Both the position numbers and the translations under genes were made by a program. A DNA stretch of 64,000 nt from Caproicibacter sp047833665. GTDB taxonomy: Bacteria > Bacillota > Clostridia > Oscillospirales > Acutalibacteraceae. The stretch lies in contig CP181261.1 in NCBI GenBank assembly GCA_047833665.1, forward strand, positions 2,170,001 through 2,234,000, in the 5' to 3' direction. The stretch's first letter is position 1, and each line of letters begins with the position of its first letter. The notes beneath the pieces were generated by a model that made no database searches, was not told the DNA's origin, and saw nothing but the letters and a program-made list of their open reading frames with translations. This document shows positions 18,169 through 26,689 of the stretch, in pieces.

Positions 18169-19201
18169 TGCCTTTGACCTCCCTGCGCAGGCTTCTGATC
18201 ACTTCGGGCGGCTCCACTTTTGGCGCACGCGGATCGAGCAGCCACGTGCGTGCTTTATGCGTGGGGCTCACTTCAAAGAACGGCGGACGCTTTACAAAAT
18301 CAATTTTTAGGGCATATGGATTGCGGGGCGCGAACGCATCCCCTTTCACTTGGGAAAACAGGTTTGCCGGTGTGCCTTTAATAGAGTACAAGTTTTCCCC
18401 TTTCGTGCCAAACTGCGGCAAGGACAATAGAAGTGCCCATGTGTACGGATGTTTCGGGTCGTAAAAAATATCCTCGCAAGTGCCGATTTCGATAATGTCC
18501 CCCGCATACATGACCGCAACACGGTCCGCAATATTTGCCACAACGCCAAGGTCATGCGTAATGAAAATCACAGAAAGGCCGTATTTTTCTTTTAAACTTT
18601 TTAGCAGATTTAAAATCTGTGCCTGAATGGTGACATCCAATGCAGTAGTCGGTTCGTCGCAAATCAGTATTTTCGGTCTGCAGGCAATTGCAATGGCAAT
18701 CACAACACGCTGACGCATTCCGCCTGAAAATTCGTGAGGGTACTGTTTCAGTCTTTTCTCCGGGTCAGTGATTCCAACTTCACCCAACAGGCGTGCAGCC
18801 TCTGCCTTTGCCTGCTGTCCGTGCAGATTTTGATGCAGTTCCAGCGCTTCACAAATCTGATATCCAACCGTTTTAAGGGGATTCAGACTGGTCATCGGGT
18901 CCTGAAGAATCATGGCAATCTCTTTTCCGCGAATAGAGAGCCATTCCTTTTCCGTTTTAAATTTTGCCAGATCTTTGCCTGCATACAGGATGCTCCCATG
19001 CGTAATAGATCCGTTCGCATCAAGCAGTCCCATAAATGTCTTGACAAAAACAGATTTGCCGGAACCGGATTCCCCTACAATTGCCAGTATTTCATTTTTG
19101 TATAAATCCAGCGACGTGCCGCGGATTGCGTTCAGAGTCTTTCCTCGAAGGTCAAATTTCACTTCAAGGTCTTTAACAGACAGCACAACTTCCCTTGCCA
19201 T
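18161..19201 (-). CDS. Oligopeptide ABC transporter ATP-binding protein, OppD/DppD type
   Basis: 346 residues. Walker A AIVGESGSGKSV, Q-loop MILQDPMTSLNP, signature FSGGMRQRVVIAIA, Walker B KILICDEPTTALD, FITHDLG. The C-terminal region has the family end (YTWALLLSLPQFG, then a cap), although the usual cysteines of the OppD cluster are not seen. Starts 12 bases after the permease gene; GGATGAG precedes it. Confidence 0.93.
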   Translation of the reverse strand: MAREVVLSVKDLEVKFDLRGKTLNAIRGTSLDLYKNEILAIVGESGSGKSVFVKTFMGLLDANGSITHGSILYAGKDLAKFKTEKEWLSIRGKEIAMILQDPMTSLNPLKTVGYQICEALELHQNLHGQQAKAEAARLLGEVGITDPEKRLKQYPHEFSGGMRQRVVIAIAIACRPKILICDEPTTALDVTIQAQILNLLKSLKEKYGLSVIFITHDLGVVANIADRVAVMYAGDIIEIGTCEDIFYDPKHPYTWALLLSLPQFGTKGENLYSIKGTPANLFSQVKGDAFAPRNPYALKIDFVKRPPFFEVSPTHKARTWLLDPRAPKVEPPEVIRSLRREVKGNA

Positions 19202-19213
19202 AGGCTCATCCCT

Positions 19214-20209
19214 TTATAAATGATTTTTCGGGTCGGACGCATCCGCGAACGCATTCCCGATAATATAAAATGAAATGGTTACAATGGAAAGAACAATTGC
19301 CGGGAAGAAAAGTTGATACCGCAGCGATGCCGACGTCATCAGCTTACGGCCGTCATCAATTAGATTTCCCAAAGACGGAATACTCACCGGCAGACCTAAA
19401 CCAATATAGGTGAGGAAAACTTCATTTCCAATTGCACTTGGAATCGCAAGCGCCATTCGCATCACAATAACCGAAATCAAATACGGCAGCAAATTGCGGA
19501 AGATAATGCGCCGCGTTGGTGTGCCGAGGCATCGGGATGCAAGGTTATAATCCCGGTCGCGGATAATCACCACCTGATTGCGGATAAAACGCGCCATATC
19601 CAGCCAGCCGGTTAGACACATGGCGATAATCAACGTGGAAACACTTGGGTGCATAATGTAAGAAATCAAAACCAAAACGATAGTTTGAGGAATATTGTCC
19701 AGCACATTGTAAATTTCTGTGAACAAACGGTCTAATTTGCGAACGTAGCCCCAAAGCAACCCCACGAAAATTCCAATGACGGCTTCACTCACCGCAACCG
19801 TACAGCCGATAAACAGCGACGTGCGGGTACCGCTCCAGACACGACTCCACAAATCCTGTCCAATAGAATTGGTGCCGAACCAGAATTCGGAATCCGGCGC
19901 GCGGTTGCGGATTTGCATGCCCTGTGCATCGTTAAATATTTCTGTGGGGGAATGCTGATTTGGAAGGAGGGGCTGGATAAAAGTAAACAGTAAAATCACA
20001 ATGACCAAAATTAAAAAAAACATGGCGTTTTTGTCTTTCAGAAACGACCGAACGGTAGAACGCCAATAGGAATAATTGGAATACCCCGTTTTTTCCGCAG
20101 CTGTGCTATCAAACCCGGCAAACTGAAACAATTCCTCATCCGACATATTTTGCAATGTTGTGTTGATGTCATCTTCTACAGCGGCAACTTTTTTATGCCT
20201 AAGCGCCAT
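19214..20209 (-). CDS. Oligopeptide ABC transporter permease, OppC type
   Basis: 331 residues. One N-terminal membrane helix after a cytoplasmic tail (MFFLILVIVILLFTFIQPLL), then the OppC domain with GTNSIGQDLWSRVWSGTR and about five more helices. The EAA loop (ASRCLGTPTRRIIFRNLLP) contacts the ATPases. Its ATG overlaps the stop of the OppB gene (TAATG). Confidence 0.93.
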   Translation of the reverse strand: MALRHKKVAAVEDDINTTLQNMSDEELFQFAGFDSTAAEKTGYSNYSYWRSTVRSFLKDKNAMFFLILVIVILLFTFIQPLLPNQHSPTEIFNDAQGMQIRNRAPDSEFWFGTNSIGQDLWSRVWSGTRTSLFIGCTVAVSEAVIGIFVGLLWGYVRKLDRLFTEIYNVLDNIPQTIVLVLISYIMHPSVSTLIIAMCLTGWLDMARFIRNQVVIIRDRDYNLASRCLGTPTRRIIFRNLLPYLISVIVMRMALAIPSAIGNEVFLTYIGLGLPVSIPSLGNLIDDGRKLMTSASLRYQLFFPAIVLSIVTISFYIIGNAFADASDPKNHL

Positions 20210-21150
20210 TACCGGGCACCCTCTTTCTTTGTCAGTTTAATACGCGGATCCATTGCATGCATTAGCAGATCGCCCAGCAGCAAGCCGATTATTCCAATCG
20301 CCGAGTACAGTAATACAAGAGCCTGAACCATGTTGTTATCCTGCCGCTGAATTACATCAACCAGCAGCCCGCCCATGCCCGGCACGGAGTACAGGGATTC
20401 AATATAAATAGAGCCGGATATGGTATAAAGCAACGAAGACGGAAGATACTGAACAAGCGGAACAAACGCATTCCAAAACACATGGTGCTTCATGATATTC
20501 TTGCTGTCGACGCCTTTCGCCCTTGCAAGTTTTACATAATCCTTGTTTTGCTCATCAACCATAAAGCGCCGCAGCCACATGGCATAATAGGCAATGTTGC
20601 CGAGGGAGAGGGAAAGCGTTGGCAAAATCCAGCTATATGGGTCCGAGCTGTCAAACAAAAGAGGCAGCCCGAAAAAATCGGTGCAGTAAAGTTGAATATA
20701 AAGATAATACACCGCTGCCGGAACCGCCATCACTATGACAATAAACACTGTGCCGAATTTATCCCAAAAACGTCCTTTTTTCCTTGCCATGGCAGTGCCA
20801 AGCGGAATTCCGAGCAACATCGCAATCGCCATGGATGCAAGCCCCATGCAAATGGAAACCGGTGCCTTCTCCGCAATGATGTTGACCACCGGAACATTCG
20901 GCCTGTATATTTGTGAGTTGCCCAAGTCTCCATGCAGCAATCCCTGAAAAAAATGCAAAATCTGTATGTACAGCGGGTCAAGAAGACCCATGCTTTTCAG
21001 TGCTGCATGAATCTGATTTTCATCTAACTTTTCAAAATTTTGAAAATAGCCCTCAATCGGCATCAGCCGCATTAGTGAAAATACAATCACAATAATCACG
21101 GTAAGTGTTATGAGGGACAACAGCAATCTTTTAATGCTATATTTCAGCAT
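20209..21150 (-). CDS. Oligopeptide ABC transporter permease, OppB type
   Basis: 313 residues from the ATG at 21150, which has AAGGAGAAAGG before it; a longer frame to 21276 lacks a site and adds non-family sequence. Begins MLKYSIKRLLLSLITLTV, the family's N-terminal helix, with six helices in all and the EAA loop (LARAKGVDSKNIMKHHVFWNAFVP). Forms the channel with OppC. Confidence 0.92.
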   Translation of the reverse strand: MLKYSIKRLLLSLITLTVIIVIVFSLMRLMPIEGYFQNFEKLDENQIHAALKSMGLLDPLYIQILHFFQGLLHGDLGNSQIYRPNVPVVNIIAEKAPVSICMGLASMAIAMLLGIPLGTAMARKKGRFWDKFGTVFIVIVMAVPAAVYYLYIQLYCTDFFGLPLLFDSSDPYSWILPTLSLSLGNIAYYAMWLRRFMVDEQNKDYVKLARAKGVDSKNIMKHHVFWNAFVPLVQYLPSSLLYTISGSIYIESLYSVPGMGGLLVDVIQRQDNNMVQALVLLYSAIGIIGLLLGDLLMHAMDPRIKLTKKEGAR

Positions 21151-21295
21151 AGCCTTTCTCCTTACCAAAGTGGTTAGAAACACGAATTGGCATTGCAGGT
21201 CAGTGCCAATTCGTATTCCAGACCGTGATAAAAATCGAACAGGAATGCCGGTACGGTAAAAATACCGCACCGCCATTCACTGCCAAAAGAGCAAA

Positions 21296-23134
21296 CTATT
21301 CTCCCGCTTTTTGTAGGGCGGCCTGCCGTTTATTTTCCCATTCTTCTGCGGCCTTATTGTATTCCTCCAAACTCAACGGATGATCCAAAAGATGCTGACC
21401 CTTGTATTTTAATACAGAAACACCGGACGGTGAATATTGTTCCTCAAACGGATTGATTTTGGTAACATTGGACACCGTTGCGGAATGACCGTAAGGAATC
21501 ACGAATGCATGGTTGATTAAAAATGCTTCCGCTTTAGCAAATGCCGTATAACGTGCGCTGACATCCGTTGTCTCTTGTTTTGCAGCTTCCAACAAATTGG
21601 TGTATATTTTTTTGCCGTTTGAGTCCGTATAACCTTCCACATTCTGCGGCTTGTTGTAAGTACCGGTTTCATTAAACGGATCCGTGTATGTTTCAGGGTC
21701 GGCATAGTCCGGGCCCCAGTTGCACTTCATCAGGGCATATTTTCCGGAGCGGCGTACTGCGGAGAGGAACCCGGTTTTCGGTCCTGCTTCCGGTATGATA
21801 TCGATATAATCTTTTCCAAGCAGATTTTCAAGCTGCTGCTCCACAACCTGCGATTCTTTGTCCCAGTTCGCCGTACCGGGGTTGTAAGGCATCAAGATTT
21901 TTACCGGAAGGGTTGCACCCGCAGCTATCAGCTCTTCTTTGGCTTTTTCCGCATATTCCTTCGCTTTTGACTCTTGGAAGGGATCGGTGTTGCTGATCTC
22001 TTTCAAATCGCCGATTTGTGTATAATCCGTCCCGTTTAAGTCTGTGAACTGCGGCGGAGTAATCGTGTTAAACAGCAAGCTTTCCGGATTTTCCGGCTGG
22101 GAAACCGCCATAGCTTTCGCACGGTCAAGGCCATAGAAAATAGACTTTCTGAAATTCTCGTTATTAACAGCTATTTTCCAGTTTTCCGGTTCATATTCTT
22201 CATCGAACTGCGGGTCAAAGTTAAAGGCATAGAAGAAAGAGAAGAATGTGGTGCGCTGCGGCGTCACGATATCTTTTGTGTCTTCGTTTTTCAGCCAATC
22301 ATCCAGAATATCAGCAGAGAGCGTTGTGTAATCAATTTCTCCGCGCTTATACATTTCCGGCGCAAGCGTCTCGGCTTCTTTATTATAAGTTTCTGTGATT
22401 TTTTCTATGTACACATTATCTTTATCCCAGTAAGAATCATTCTTTACATAAACATGCGACCGCTGTGGATCAAATGTTTTCAAAATATAGGCACCATTAT
22501 AAAGGATAGCAGTGTTATCCACACCGAAGTTGGATGCCTGTTCCTCAAGAAATTGTCCGTTGACAGGCATAAAGCAGACATATGTCAGCATGGAAAGGAA
22601 ATAAGTTGTCGGCTTTTTCAGAGTATACTCTAAGGTATAATCATCCAGAGCTTTCACGCCAACTTGTGAAAAATCAGTGATTTCCTTATTGTAATATTCC
22701 TCCGCATTTTTCACAACGCTGTAAAATGCAGAAGCCGTTTCCGATTTATTATCCTGATTCAAAAGATACTTTGCCGCATCGACAAAATCCTGCGCCTTAA
22801 CCTCAGCATATTCTTTTCCGGTGCTGTCGACCCATTTCACACCTTTGCGCAGATGAAATGTCCATGTTACTTCATCTTTATTTTCCCAAGATTCCGCCAA
22901 TGCCGGGTGAATTACGCCGTATTTGTCGTACTCAACCAAAGTATCCACACAGTTGGCGGCAACTGCCTGTTCGTTTTCACTGCCCGTTACAAGATAATTT
23001 AACGTAGTCAGTTCGCTAGAATACAGCTTACGGTAATTTGAGTCGGACGAGCCGGAGGAGCTTTTCCTAGCACAACCCGCTGCTGTAACCAAAAGCATGG
23101 AAATGCACAAAACCAGTGCCATCAGTTTTTTCAT
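21296..23134 (-). CDS. Oligopeptide-binding lipoprotein, OppA type (SBP family 5)
   Basis: 612 residues. Signal peptide with lipobox VTAAGCA at about residues 16-22, a Ser-rich linker, then the family 5 fold (LAESWENKDEVTWTFHLRKGVKWVDSTG). It captures peptides outside the membrane for OppBCDF. Being first in an operon full of muropeptide enzymes, it probably binds murein peptides, as OppA-like MppA and DppE do; that is inference. The stop is followed by 145 bases before the OppB start. Upstream lies a long leader with a hairpin at 23275-23325. Confidence 0.92.
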   Translation of the reverse strand: MKKLMALVLCISMLLVTAAGCARKSSSGSSDSNYRKLYSSELTTLNYLVTGSENEQAVAANCVDTLVEYDKYGVIHPALAESWENKDEVTWTFHLRKGVKWVDSTGKEYAEVKAQDFVDAAKYLLNQDNKSETASAFYSVVKNAEEYYNKEITDFSQVGVKALDDYTLEYTLKKPTTYFLSMLTYVCFMPVNGQFLEEQASNFGVDNTAILYNGAYILKTFDPQRSHVYVKNDSYWDKDNVYIEKITETYNKEAETLAPEMYKRGEIDYTTLSADILDDWLKNEDTKDIVTPQRTTFFSFFYAFNFDPQFDEEYEPENWKIAVNNENFRKSIFYGLDRAKAMAVSQPENPESLLFNTITPPQFTDLNGTDYTQIGDLKEISNTDPFQESKAKEYAEKAKEELIAAGATLPVKILMPYNPGTANWDKESQVVEQQLENLLGKDYIDIIPEAGPKTGFLSAVRRSGKYALMKCNWGPDYADPETYTDPFNETGTYNKPQNVEGYTDSNGKKIYTNLLEAAKQETTDVSARYTAFAKAEAFLINHAFVIPYGHSATVSNVTKINPFEEQYSPSGVSVLKYKGQHLLDHPLSLEEYNKAAEEWENKRQAALQKAGE

Positions 23135-23274
23135 GTTTCTACCCCTTTTTCATAATCTATGATTCATTTACTCTGCAAATGATTTCACAATTGATTGCAA
23201 AAATTTTGGCGTCACCCCCACCCTTTTATACCACCAACCGGTTCCGATGGGTCAAATGGGTTGATAAAGCAAAA

Positions 23275-23325
23275 GCGTTCATCAATGCGGAGACTCGACA
23301 AAACCCCCAGCATTTTGATGAACGC
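23275..23325 (-). promoter_or_regulatory. Leader hairpin upstream of the Opp/muropeptide operon
   Basis: Read on the minus strand, GCGTTCATCAA (23325-23315) can pair with TTGATGAACGC (23285-23275) across a 29-base loop, and is followed by TTTTGCTTT. It lies about 140 bases before the OppA start. It could be a weak terminator (attenuator), an RNA regulatory element or an operator. No known riboswitch class was recognised. Confidence 0.45.
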
Positions 23326-23659
23326 CATTGACAACAAAAATGCTTTCCCTATAATTCTTTAAAATATTAAAACATTTTCCGCAAATCATGATGCAACAAT
23401 GATGATATAGATTTAAAAATGAAACTATCGTGTATGTCTTGTTCATATTTTATATGGCAGGATGCATCTTTGTCAAGAGTAAATTGCAACAATTGCATCA
23501 CTTTCTTGTATACTTACAATACATCATGCTAACCGAGAAAAAAATAAATGGATACTATGACAAAAAACAGCCTCAAAACAACAAGTCAGATAGAATAGAA
23601 AAAGCAAGAAAACAGGTGGATAATTCACAACAAAAAAATTCACGGCAGAGCACTCTGTA
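23326..23659. other. Intergenic stretch, no gene seen
   Basis: AT-rich DNA that should hold the promoter of the leftward Opp operon. No convincing -35/-10 pair or coding frame was identified. Confidence 0.5.
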
Positions 23660-24155
23660 ATATTTTGTGTAAACCCGAACTTAATTTCAAATTAAGAACT
23701 CAGGCATTTTTTTCAGTTGTATCCATAACATCCGCTGACATACTTGCTGAACAGTGCTGCCGCACCCAGCTTATCAAAAAAACTGCTTTTCGGAGCTGCT
23801 CATTCCTACCTGACAGAAAGCTCGATATTCATCTTTTTCACAAAATTTATGTGGTCTCTACCCTTATGTTCATACTCGTTGATGCCGCAGACCTCCATCA
23901 CAGCCATGCTGATAACACGGCCATCCATATAGATTTTTTCGCACAGTGCATCTGTCCAAATGATGGAAAGCGACCTGTCAAGGGACGGCTGCGCAAGTAG
24001 TGCACCTGCTCATTAAGTCCTTTCGCTATTTGACTGACTTGACTAGGGAAAGATTACTTACCCGGTCAACTCCGATGATAACCGCAGCGGTAATCGCATC
24101 GGAGTTCCAATGAATTTATTTTTAGAAAATCGCGAACTTTATTGTACTTTATCCT
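23660..24155 (-). mobile_element. Chimeric remnant of two IS256-family elements
   Basis: About 23660-23870 resembles the end of the second IS256-type element (compare 29840-30035: CATAACATC...CACAAAATTT). From about 23875 on it matches fragments of the first type (GATGCCGCAGACCTCCATCACAGCC, compare 28465-28600) and ends with that element's right terminus (AACTTTATTGTACTTTATCC). No intact frame. Confidence 0.7.
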
Positions 24156-24172
24156 GAATTTTTACACAATGC

Positions 24173-24200
24173 TTGTAAATTGTTTTTTCTATGATATAAT
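24173..24200 (+). promoter_or_regulatory. Promoter upstream of the Cys-rich peptide gene
   Basis: TTGTAA (24173-24178), a 16-base spacer, then TGATATAAT (extended -10, TATAAT at 24195-24200). It starts just after an IS remnant. About 120 bases of leader follow, containing the pairing segments GGGAAA...TTTCCC and CTCGCCGGCGGAG. Confidence 0.6.
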
Positions 24201-24327
24201 TTCTATGAAGAATTTATTTTTTTTAAATGACAGTAATTCTAAATAGGTTTTGGGAAACAAGATGTCCTTTCCCCTCGCCGGCGGAGGTGGTAAGAACACA
24301 GTTCATTCCATGGTATTTTGTAATTGA

Positions 24328-24496
24328 TTGTTAAGAAATAAATCGATTAGAAAACATACAGCTACTTTCTATAACACTAACACTGCAGATTCAGAAAATA
24401 AAATAAATTACGCAAGCAGTGGTTGTTCTTGCAGTTGCTCTTGTTCTTGATAGTTGTTGCTGCACATGTGCAGCAATTGCCGAAAAAGAAGAATAA
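24328..24496 (+). pseudogene. Cys/Ser-rich RiPP precursor, streptolysin S/listeriolysin S-like, apparently frameshifted
   Basis: A frame beginning at TTG 24328 gives 40 residues ending NYASSGCSCSCSCS and a TGA at 24448. The next frame continues directly with DSCCCTCAAIAEKEE and a TAA at 24494. Removing one base near 24446-24449 joins them into one peptide with a charged 31-residue leader and a core of alternating Cys and Ser/Thr. That is the pattern of TOMM cytolysin precursors such as SagA and LlsA, whose Cys/Ser/Thr become thiazole and oxazole rings. ABC export genes follow, and a terminator hairpin separates them, as after sagA. No good ribosome binding site precedes the TTG, and a TGA lies just upstream in frame, so the start may also be damaged. 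Alternatively the first stop is native. Confidence 0.5.
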
Positions 24497-24508
24497 TCGC
24501 AACTGTAG

Positions 24509-24551
24509 AAGTCTCCGGCTTGTCATACAGTCAAGTCGGAGACTTGTTCTT
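24509..24551 (+). terminator. Terminator or attenuator between peptide gene and ABC genes
   Basis: AAGTCTCCGGCTTG pairs with CAAGTCGGAGACTT (one G-U pair) over a 9-base loop, followed by GTTCTTAATTT. Partial termination here would give more precursor transcript than transporter transcript. Confidence 0.65.
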
Positions 24552-25062
24552 AATTTAAAACTGAATGTTCATCAGGGAGGAAATGTGGTGTCTGAAAAAA
24601 TTTTGACATTCAGTAACCTTGATGTCACGATCAAAGGCAATACAATATTGCATATTAGTCATGATATTACTATAAACCGAGGCGATGTCGTCGGAATTAT
24701 AGGTGCAAACGGCGCAGGGAAAACCACTTTCGTTAATTGTATCATCAACAGGATCCATTTTGAGGGCGACATGCAACGATTTTTTACTTCTGACGAATTA
24801 GGTATACAATTCCAATCAAATTCCTACAACAAAATCATGAAGGTCAGTGAGCTAATACAAATTGTATCCGGAAAGCACCGCTTTGACAGTGCGCTGATGA
24901 ATCAAATTCGTGAATTTGATATTGAGAGTTTACTAAATAAAAAAATCGGAAAGCTTTCCGTTGGGGAATCTCAGAGACTGACACTGTTTCTGGTACTGTA
25001 CAAGAATCCGAATTTTTTGATTTTTGACGAACTCACGACTGGCTTAGATTATCAAAAACGAA

Positions 25063-26270
25063 CTTAAATTGCAATAACAAATTGAACACTTTCACTGGAT
25101 AAAGTTATCTACGGGTTTAAAGTATAAATTGTGTCCAGTTGAGCATCAAACAGTTCCTCAGGGGTCTGATAACCTAATCGTTTCCTAGGCGTGGCGTTTA
25201 TCTCGTCTGCAAACATTAAGATTTGTTCGGCGGTAAAGCCATTGATGGAGCGACCCTTTGGGATATATTTTCGTAGTATGCGATTGGTCCTCTCATTTAC
25301 AGGTCGTTCCCAAGCAGAATAGGGATGAGCAAAGTAGATTGCCGTGCCTAGTTCTTCAAAGGCTGAAAATGCCGCAAACTCACTGCCGTTATCTGTGGTA
25401 ATACTGCGAAACACCTGCGAAAATTTCTCGCCATACTGTTCCTTTAGCTGTTCCATGGCACTGGCAACACCGGTGGTTGTTTTGCCGTCAATTCGAATTG
25501 AAAGATAATATCCTGTCAGGCGCTCTACAATGGTAAATACAACTGCCTCACCGCTTCTTTTTCGGCCCAGTACCGTATCAGATTCCCAGTGTCCAAATGT
25601 GTTTCGCTCTGCTACCTCAGGTGGCCGCCAATCAATGGATTTCCCATTGATACGCTTAGAAAGCCGTGGTTTTCTGCGAGAATGCCTATTTAATACCTCA
25701 GGAAGTTCAAATAGCGTGAGCGGTAATTCCCCTTTCCACAGCATATGATATAGAGTTTTTGTACATGGGATTTCCTTGGCTGGAAAACGATGTTCGCTTC
25801 GGGCCCGCCCTACGCACTCATCAAAAGACCAATTATGCTTACGAACCTTTTTAACCATCCAACGGATGAAGTCGGAGTTCCTGGATACCGTTCTAGGGCG
25901 ATGGCAACGACTGCGATTCGCTTTGTAGACTGCAGCTCCACGTTTGGCTGAGTAGCCGGGTTTGCGACCTCGGCCGGAGTATTCCGGTGTGCCACGTCGT
26001 AGTTCATAGCCCACGGTAGAGGGGCTGCAATTGATTGCGCGAGCAATCTTTCGATTGCTAAATCCCATCTTCTTTAACTGTTGGATTGCGCCACGCTCTT
26101 CTGCTTTAAGATGCTGTCCCCTCTTGCGTTCTTCGATCTTTATGATAGAATGGTTCTTGTCCATAGTGTTCAGGCCTTTCTGTCAGTATTTAGTGTGGTA
26201 ACTTTATCCTAACAGTTCCCTGTGCGCTATGGAATCTTTTTATGTGTTCAATTTGATTTTACAATCTACC
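25063..26270 (-). mobile_element. IS30-family insertion sequence, 1208 bp, with 13-bp target duplication
   Basis: The ends share CAAATTGAACAC as inverted repeats about 15 bases in, and inside these a further shared GGATAAAGTTA. It is flanked by an exact repeat TATCAAAAACGAA (25050-25062 and 26271-26283). Restoring a single copy re-forms the ABC ATPase frame, which confirms the boundaries. Confidence 0.88.
25109..26164 (-). CDS. IS30-family transposase
   Basis: 351 residues. An N-terminal helix-turn-helix of the IS30 type (RGAIQQLKKMGFSNRKIARA, then SPSTVGYELRRG), followed by a DDE core: WESDTVLG, TTDNGSEF and the glutamate in NERTNRILRKYIPKG. The gene appears intact and may still be active. 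Single copy in this window. Confidence 0.95.
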   Translation of the reverse strand: MDKNHSIIKIEERKRGQHLKAEERGAIQQLKKMGFSNRKIARAINCSPSTVGYELRRGTPEYSGRGRKPGYSAKRGAAVYKANRSRCHRPRTVSRNSDFIRWMVKKVRKHNWSFDECVGRARSEHRFPAKEIPCTKTLYHMLWKGELPLTLFELPEVLNRHSRRKPRLSKRINGKSIDWRPPEVAERNTFGHWESDTVLGRKRSGEAVVFTIVERLTGYYLSIRIDGKTTTGVASAMEQLKEQYGEKFSQVFRSITTDNGSEFAAFSAFEELGTAIYFAHPYSAWERPVNERTNRILRKYIPKGRSINGFTAEQILMFADEINATPRKRLGYQTPEELFDAQLDTIYTLNP

Positions 26271-26689
26271 TATCAAAAACGAAACCGTCTTCTGCAGATT
26301 GTGCGCGGTTACAGTAAGAATAAAACCGTGCTTACTATTACGCATTATTTTGAGGAACTGACAGACTGGGCAAATAAATTTCTGATTCTACATAAGGGAA
26401 ACCTGTTGTTTTGGGGAACGTATCAAGAACTGCAGGAAAAATATCCATACTACTCTATTTTGAAAATACCGAATGGCGCAAATTTATCTGCTATGGGGCC
26501 TGATATGCAGAATTATAAATTTATCAACCATCTTGATGAAGGGCATGATGGTATCGCCGTCAAAACTCTTGATGAACAAAATGCGATCATCAGCAACCTT
26601 TCCAAAGTTGGAATCCCTATTGAAATTGTGCCGCATGGGCTCTATACACTTTATACATTGGCTCTCATACAGTACAGAGGTGTCGGCAA

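Noticed and set aside
24423..24587. N-terminal extension of the ABC ATPase frame (MFLQLLLFLIVVAAHV...) that looks like a signal peptide
   Set aside because: It is the third frame of the Cys-rich peptide region and runs through the terminator hairpin. The ATPase has a proper GGGAGG site and GTG start at 24588.
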